From: Abelmoschus esculentus
Taxonomy: Eukaryota > Streptophyta > Magnoliopsida > Malvales > Malvaceae
Reading direction: 5' to 3'
DNA: 64,000 bases
Assembly (NCBI GenBank): GCA_035048815.1
Contig: JAUCBN010000005.1
Coordinates: 19,804,517-19,868,516 of the forward strand
Shown: positions 59,213 through 64,000 of the stretch, in pieces
Position numbering within the stretch: position 1 is the first letter of the stretch
Layout of the letters: the number at the start of each line of letters is the position of its first letter
Notes under the pieces: model-generated
Told to the model about the DNA's origin: nothing
The model's database searches: none
Seen by the model: the letters and a program-made list of their open reading frames with translations, nothing else
Position numbers and translations under genes: made by a program

Positions 59213-61145
59213 CAAACAGGTTTGTCTCTGTGTTCTTCCCTAGGATTTATGTGTGTTTCTATCGGGTGCCTATTTGATGGTGGGAGATTCCCTTAATCAT
59301 TTAGTGTTGTTTCGAATAAATGTTACAAGTGTGTCATGATTTATTATGTAGTATTATTACTGAGCTGGTGGTATTTATGACTAGACATGAAGGATTTGTA
59401 GGCTCTGAAATATGTTGCCTGAATCATCTTTTTTGGTTTTGTTTTGTTTTGTGGAAGCTCTTACATCATGCATGTATGATATCATTGCTGTCTTAGTTGT
59501 ATGAAACCAGTTTATTGTTTGACAAGCAGTTTGTAGGTGTCCATACAGGTTTTGCTAAAGTTAGTGCAGCTGGGGTGTATGTATTTTGTGTATATTAATA
59601 CATACATACATACAACCTATACATATGCATACAACCTACTCATTGAATTATATTACGAAGATAACATCCGCCTACACCTGTCTCTTTAGAGTTTTTTTAT
59701 TAAATAAAGAGATTTTTAAATTCATAGAAGATAGGGTAATAGGGTTTTTCTAACGTGAGACGGGTTAAAATGAGACTAAAATGAGACAGAATCAAAATTC
59801 TTATAATTTTTATAAGAATTTGGGTATCAATTTTTTGGTTATATTGAATTCTTACGTTTATTGTAAGAAATTTGATATATACCGAAATTCTTATATTTTT
59901 AAAAATTTTAATTTTTTAAAGAAATTCAATATATATCAAAAAATTTATTTTTTTAAAAACTGATATATATATTAAAAATCATTACAAAAATTCTTATAAT
60001 TTTTATAAGATTTTACCCTTTTTTTTTACCTCACTTGTCCTAAAATTTCAGGGAATATAAGCTTCTTTAATTGTGGAGTTTCAAAAAGTGTTAGATGCAC
60101 TCAATCACTTGAGTGTTTAAGCACATCTACATCTAAGTATGAGTGATATATGTTCATATTTAACAAAGGTTGTGTAAAGCAAAATATTTTGTTAATTTAA
60201 TTTATTTATTTTAGATAAATGTTGTTAATTAACACTTTAAAACGAATTAAAATTATTTTTAATATAAATATTGACTAAGGCATTCATTTTTAACGGTGTT
60301 GATGCGACTTCCGTACATGACAACCTACATATATTTCACAATGATACCGCACTATTTTCCATATATATAATGTGATAATTTAAAAATTATAAAAATATTC
60401 AATATATAAAATTAAAAAATAATATAATCATGTCAACATTGTTAAAATTTTATATTTTAGTTATCAATTATATTAAAGGTTAACTATTTGAGTCTTTAGG
60501 AAAAGTTAAGAGATGATTAAATTAACTAAAAATAATAAAAAATAAATTGTCAAAAATATATAAATATTAAAAGTTAAATTTAATTTTAATCCGAGTTTAA
60601 AGTTTTATGTATATAATTTTTTTATTTGAAGGCTTTTTTACTAAAATAAATATATAACAAGAGTTGATTCGAATTAATGAGGATAAAATCTAAAAAGTCT
60701 AAATAGATAAGGGAATGGAAAAATGTACACAAAGCATACTTTCATAAGTGGATAAGAATCAAGTATTTAAAAATATATCCCACAGAAATTGTTGACTTAT
60801 AAGCTTCAAGACATAATGACTTTTTGTGTAGTGCTGTATTCAAAAAATATGTCTCCACAAGAATTGTTTTCTTCTGCAAGTGAAGTCACACAAGTCCTCT
60901 CCTGTGCAGGGTAGACCTAAATACAAACAATCCATCTGATATTCTATTGCTAGGGTTTACCCCATTTGCAGTGCTGCAATGATGATAGCAATAGGATAAG
61001 CTGAAATCCTAGTCAAAAATGGCAGACCAAGTTGCATACCAAGACAACCCTGTGAATTGATATGGTTTTTTAAAAAAAGAAAAAGAAAAGGTTCCTCTTT
61101 GTGACTCTGCTTTGTTTCCCTAGTGAGTAGTGACCCAACTTTTAG
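59213..61145. other. 3' flank and AT-rich intergenic DNA
   Basis: The VHA-D 3'UTR probably runs to about 59350-59700. A foldback-related repeat is at 59740-60060. The rest, to the TATA box of the small secreted-peptide gene, is AT-rich with no gene I can support. Confidence 0.5.
59740..60060. repeat. Repeat related to the foldback element in the MADS intron
   Basis: It shares GTGAGAC...TTAAAATGAG and AATTCTTATAATTTTTATAA phrases and a GGTATCAATTTTTTGGT phrase with 13873-14100. The ends are roughly inverted. No telomere-like core is present. Confidence 0.5.
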
Positions 61146-61153
61146 TATAAATA
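61146..61153 (+). promoter_or_regulatory. TATA box of the small secreted-peptide gene
   Basis: TATAAATA lies 62 bases before the ATG at 61215. An upstream in-frame ATG at 61170 is only 16 bases after the TATA box, so it probably precedes the transcription start and is not used. Confidence 0.65.
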
Positions 61154-61214
61154 GAGGTGAAAGAGAGATGTGTACTTGGACCATCACGTTTTGAGCTATA
61201 GAAAAGAAGTGACC

Positions 61215-61563
61215 ATGGCCGGAGGGAATACCATTGTGACTTGTCTCATTTGGATTTTACTCGTTTTATCGATCGCTTTATGTGCAAATGCAAATGCCGC
61301 TGCTCGTCTGGGAACATCCCCACAAGTGGTTTATCCACAAGGTGTGTATGTACCATCGTTTTATCGCATGTACTTACCTTAACCAATCGTGATAGCATTC
61401 GCTACGTTGGCAGTTGCAGTTTTACCATGCAATGCTTGTGCAAGTTTTGAACATGATGATGTTCTACATGTTCTTTGCAGGGTGTCGCTGCTGCTTTTTC
61501 GTAGGGAAACAGTTCATGCTTCGATGTGGCAAAGTATGCTGCGGTGATGATTGTTGTTTCTAG
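61215..61563 (+). CDS. Small secreted cysteine-rich peptide, 69 aa
   Basis: Two exons, 61215-61341 and 61481-61563, join across a GT-AG intron (CAAG|GTGTGT ... TTTGCAG|GG) in phase 1. Residues 1 to about 28 form a signal peptide: a charged/polar start, then a hydrophobic LIWILLVLSIAL stretch and a small-residue cleavage zone ending ANANA. The mature part, about 40 residues, has eight cysteines at 44, 46, 47, 58, 62, 63, 67 and 68 (C-x-CC, x10, C-x3-CC-x3-CC), enough for four disulfides, and ends -F. Reading through the intron would give a cysteine-poor frame, so splicing is needed for all eight. I do not recognise the family. It could be a secreted signalling or defence-type peptide. No function is assigned. 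Confidence 0.7.
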
Positions 61564-62340
61564 AGATGAGCCATCAGCTCCGACTGCATGGACTCCACAA
61601 CAGACTGAAACTGGAATGTTAGGATAATAAGTGATGTAATATTAAGTTTGCAAGATTAATGCACATCAATGTTCATCTGTTTTCATCAATAATAATCAAC
61701 AAATGAAGATTTATCTTTGAGAGACATGACAACAACCAGGTACTTCAAAAAAACCATGAAACAAGACAATATCAACATAAAATAAGATATACGTAAAAGA
61801 GACAGAACTTTAACATGATTCGACATTGATAGATGATAGAAACAAATGATCTGCTATAAACGCAGAAATCATGAAGAGCACAAGTAGTGTTACAGTAGTA
61901 TATGTTCTAAAGTATATTTTCAACCATTGGACATTGATCGCTCAATCACTATGTTGACATTACTGGTGCTCAAACATGTGACCTCTAGGAACAACAACCA
62001 TTCCTTTAACCACTGAGGCTATATGGTTCGTGCTACAAGGGACAATCAAATTACAAAAACAAGGTTTATTTTGGCTGGGAGTAGAGACAATCAGACAATG
62101 AGCTATGGAATATGGATAAACAATAAAGCATGGCATCCATATCCTAGTTCTATCCTACATACAAATTATGAATGCTTATATAAACTAAACTCATAAGTCA
62201 GTCTTTTATACATAAAAATACTATACTCCATTAATCTGCAATCATTTGAATGTACCTATATAAATATTTCTATGTTGATGCTATCAGCTTCATGCTAGGG
62301 GATCGTGAAAAACCCACCTAGAAACTGTTTTTTTTTTCCC
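61564..62340. other. Intergenic between convergent genes
   Basis: The 3' ends of the secreted-peptide gene and the glucanase gene face each other here. A SINE-like copy lies at 61933-62032. No further gene is seen. Confidence 0.5.
61933..62032 (-). mobile_element. SINE-like copy
   Basis: On the minus strand a box A-like phrase (CAGTGGTTAAAGG) precedes a box B-like one (GTTTGAGCACC) by about 30-35 bases. Related blocks are at 4890-4990 and 23925-24040. No poly-A or TSD was defined. Confidence 0.45.
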
Positions 62341-63486
62341 TCAGATTCTAAAGGACCAGAATTTCCATAAAAGTAAAATACAGCCGATTACCCACCTTTG
62401 ATAGGGTCTAAAACCTGAACTGGTATCGGTGACACCAACAAGAAATCTGCAATCACCTACTGAAGGGTCTAGAAAAGTGACCATACCAAGTCCATCGAAG
62501 TTACAACTTCGTTCATTCTGCATTTGCAGCTGATAAAAACTGTTGAATGCATATGAGACGTTTCCTTTCTCTCCAATGGCATTGCATGATCCCCCATAGT
62601 TGAGTGTCGTGCAATCGGCAGCATTACAAGCGAGTTTCATGTGATTTGCCACATCAGAGAGATCCCCAGATGGGTTTGCAACGCACCATCTAGCTGGGAG
62701 ATACTGAACATTCTTGGCATTCTTTAGTTTCTTGTGTCCCAAACCAAGGTCTAGCGCATATTTAGCCTGGCCATCAAAGGAGAAAATCCCCCAGTGTCGT
62801 TCAAAGTTTCCTGGAAGAGTGCTCTTTGCCCCTTCATCAAGTAGACTGAAAAGATAGACATCCATAGGTGGAACATTCGGCCTGAGAGGAGTTCCTTTGT
62901 TGCTTAATACATGCTTGATGAGGCCTTGATTGAAAGCCCTAGCAGCAGTGAGATTAGCACCGACCGCGCCATCTGTAGGCCAACCTATCTCCCCAATAAC
63001 TATGGGCATATTTCCATACCCAAGTTTACTAAGGGCTGCAACTAACGTGTCAAAATTTCCGTCAAATGCATTGGAGTAAGTGTTGGCTCCATCCATAACA
63101 GGATGTGTGGTGCCCTCAAAGAATGCATAGTCTTGCGGAAAATCCGAATTCCCATAGAGGCTTAGAAATGGGTATATGTTAACAACAAATGGAGAACCAT
63201 TCTGATTTAGGAAGGAAACAAGTTGAGTCATGATTTGCGTCAGTTCTGGTCTAAATGTTCCTTCAGAAGGAAGGTTAGCTTCATAGGCATCAGCATTACA
63301 AGGAACCACTAACTTTATGTATCCGGCAAGATTTGCTCGAACCAAAGACTGCTGCAAATTGACCATAGCAGGGACAACATAGGACTGAAATTGATCAGCA
63401 TAACTTGTAAGGAAAGGTTCATTTCCGACAGCAATATACCTGTCATCACAGCCAGACTCAAATAACTTTAGAAGATGCGACTTAAA
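62341..63486 (-). CDS. Glucan endo-1,3-beta-glucosidase (GH17 with X8 domain), 3' part
   Basis: An apoplastic or plasma-membrane enzyme hydrolysing callose-type beta-1,3-glucan. The visible exon starts after an acceptor (GTGCTAG) at 63486 and runs about 381 codons to the stop at 62341. GH17 catalytic motifs are present: acid/base Glu in AVGNEPF and nucleophile Glu in IGEIGWPTDG. The X8/CBM43 module follows (RWCVANPS ... CNAADCTTLNYGGSC ... RSC ... VGDC) with its six cysteines. The tail WVIGCILLLWKFW is hydrophobic, suggesting a GPI-anchor signal. An internal ATG at 63366 is not the true start, because conserved sequence (YIAVGNEPFLTSY) lies upstream of it. The signal peptide and N-terminal GH17 exon are not seen in 63487-64000 and are probably outside the window. 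Confidence 0.92.
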   Translation of the reverse strand, partial: FKSHLLKLFESGCDDRYIAVGNEPFLTSYADQFQSYVVPAMVNLQQSLVRANLAGYIKLVVPCNADAYEANLPSEGTFRPELTQIMTQLVSFLNQNGSPFVVNIYPFLSLYGNSDFPQDYAFFEGTTHPVMDGANTYSNAFDGNFDTLVAALSKLGYGNMPIVIGEIGWPTDGAVGANLTAARAFNQGLIKHVLSNKGTPLRPNVPPMDVYLFSLLDEGAKSTLPGNFERHWGIFSFDGQAKYALDLGLGHKKLKNAKNVQYLPARWCVANPSGDLSDVANHMKLACNAADCTTLNYGGSCNAIGEKGNVSYAFNSFYQLQMQNERSCNFDGLGMVTFLDPSVGDCRFLVGVTDTSSGFRPYQRWVIGCILLLWKFWSFRI

Positions 63487-64000
63487 CTAGCACGGAAAAA
63501 ATTTACAGCTTTCATGAAACAACTCCTCAAGAGTGAAATAACTTTAAAAGAAGACATTTTAATCCAAATAGAAGAATAGCATTAATGAAACAACTCCTCA
63601 AGGGCGGAAAAGATTCTGTATACCACCATATTGATTGATTTTGAGTAGGATGTAGGGCATACCATTTCACAGCTTTCACAGATCAACTAGATTAACAGTA
63701 AAGGTTGTAGGGCAGTATGCCACAGCATAAGCCCTGAAATCCACACTAGTGATAGTGTTAAATTGCGGCCGCAACACAACAGCTGCATTTAGTAACAGTT
63801 TTGAAGGTTGCCACAACACCACAACCGCAATTTAATACTAGTATACCGGTTGGTTAAACAAGAATTCGAAAATTGCAGCTGCTAAAGCATGCTAATATAT
63901 TTAAACATTGCCAAGATCAACAATCTGATACTAGAAACCTTTTAAACCATATATGTACTGTATTTAAACAATTAGTTTCCAGCACTATAACCAATCACAC
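63487..64000. other. Intron or upstream sequence of the GH17 gene
   Basis: It probably lies within an intron of the GH17 gene. A phrase ATGAAACAACTCCTCAAG occurs twice (near 63514 and 63586). A small MITE-like hairpin lies at 63745-63842. I see no exon. Confidence 0.45.
63745..63842. mobile_element. Tiny MITE-like hairpin, about 98 bp
   Basis: The left end ACTAGT, followed by TTAAATTGCGG and GCAACA, is mirrored at the right end by CAACACCACAACCGCAATTTAA and ACTAGT. The arms are about 27 bases with one small gap. No TSD was resolved. Confidence 0.5.

Noticed and set aside
61170..61214. Upstream ATG as the start of the secreted peptide
   Set aside because: It is only 16 bases after the TATA box and would add a polar stretch that spoils the signal peptide.
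63366..63366. ATG at 63366 as the GH17 start
   Set aside because: Conserved GH17 sequence, including the catalytic NEP motif, lies upstream in the same frame.
1..64000. tRNA, rRNA or microRNA genes
   Set aside because: No cloverleaf, rRNA or recognised miRNA precursor was found by eye. SINE-like boxes are the only tRNA-like signals.

Overview
This window is plant nuclear DNA. It has intron-containing genes, long AT-rich intergenic tracts, nested LTR retrotransposons, MITEs and a MADS-box gene. Gene content fits a eudicot. The protein sequences and the retroelement types suggest Malvaceae (a cotton or cacao relative), but that is inference. All splice sites and repeat boundaries below were read by eye.

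Host genes, left to right: (1) a rhamnose synthase (RHM) on + at 5482-7607, two coding exons plus a likely 5'UTR intron. (2) A SHATTERPROOF/PLENA-type AGAMOUS-clade MADS gene on - at 8759-16148, seven coding exons. Its 5.75-kb intron holds a GC-richer island with paired CCAATCA boxes, and one other intron has a GC-AG boundary. (3) A BED-finger/hAT-transposase-derived ORF on - at 19543-21519, intact but lacking a normally conserved histidine. (4) V-ATPase subunit D on + at 58439-59212. (5) A small secreted 8-cysteine peptide gene on + at 61215-61563, visible only after splicing. (6) The 3' part of a GH17-X8 beta-1,3-glucanase gene on - at 62341-63486, which continues beyond the window. The genes look unrelated in function; there is no operon-like logic.

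The middle (26.2-56.8 kb) is a transposon nest resolved from target-site duplications (TSDs). A solo LTR lies at 26205-29271 (TSD TCCGG). A non-autonomous hAT element (30498-56821, 8-bp TSD AATATTAC) was split by LTR element A (30633-56378, TSD AATAT). Element A received deletion-derivative D in its internal region (36775-41350, TSD TTGGG). Element C (43354-~46910) and element B (46971-55718) entered its 3' LTR, and about 1.1 kb of that LTR was lost. Smaller elements outside the nest include a 735-bp foldback MULE-type element (9-bp TSD), a Harbinger-like MITE, a foldback element with opposed degenerate telomere-like repeats, and several SINE-like copies.

The most unusual signal is a set of short hairpin arrays in three retroelement lineages (A/D, B, and C/solo LTR). 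Within an array the units share either a loop or a spacer, while the two stem arms change from unit to unit and stay complementary to each other. In A/D and B the arrays lie just upstream of the polypurine tract; in C and the solo LTR they lie inside the LTR. I know of no standard name for this.
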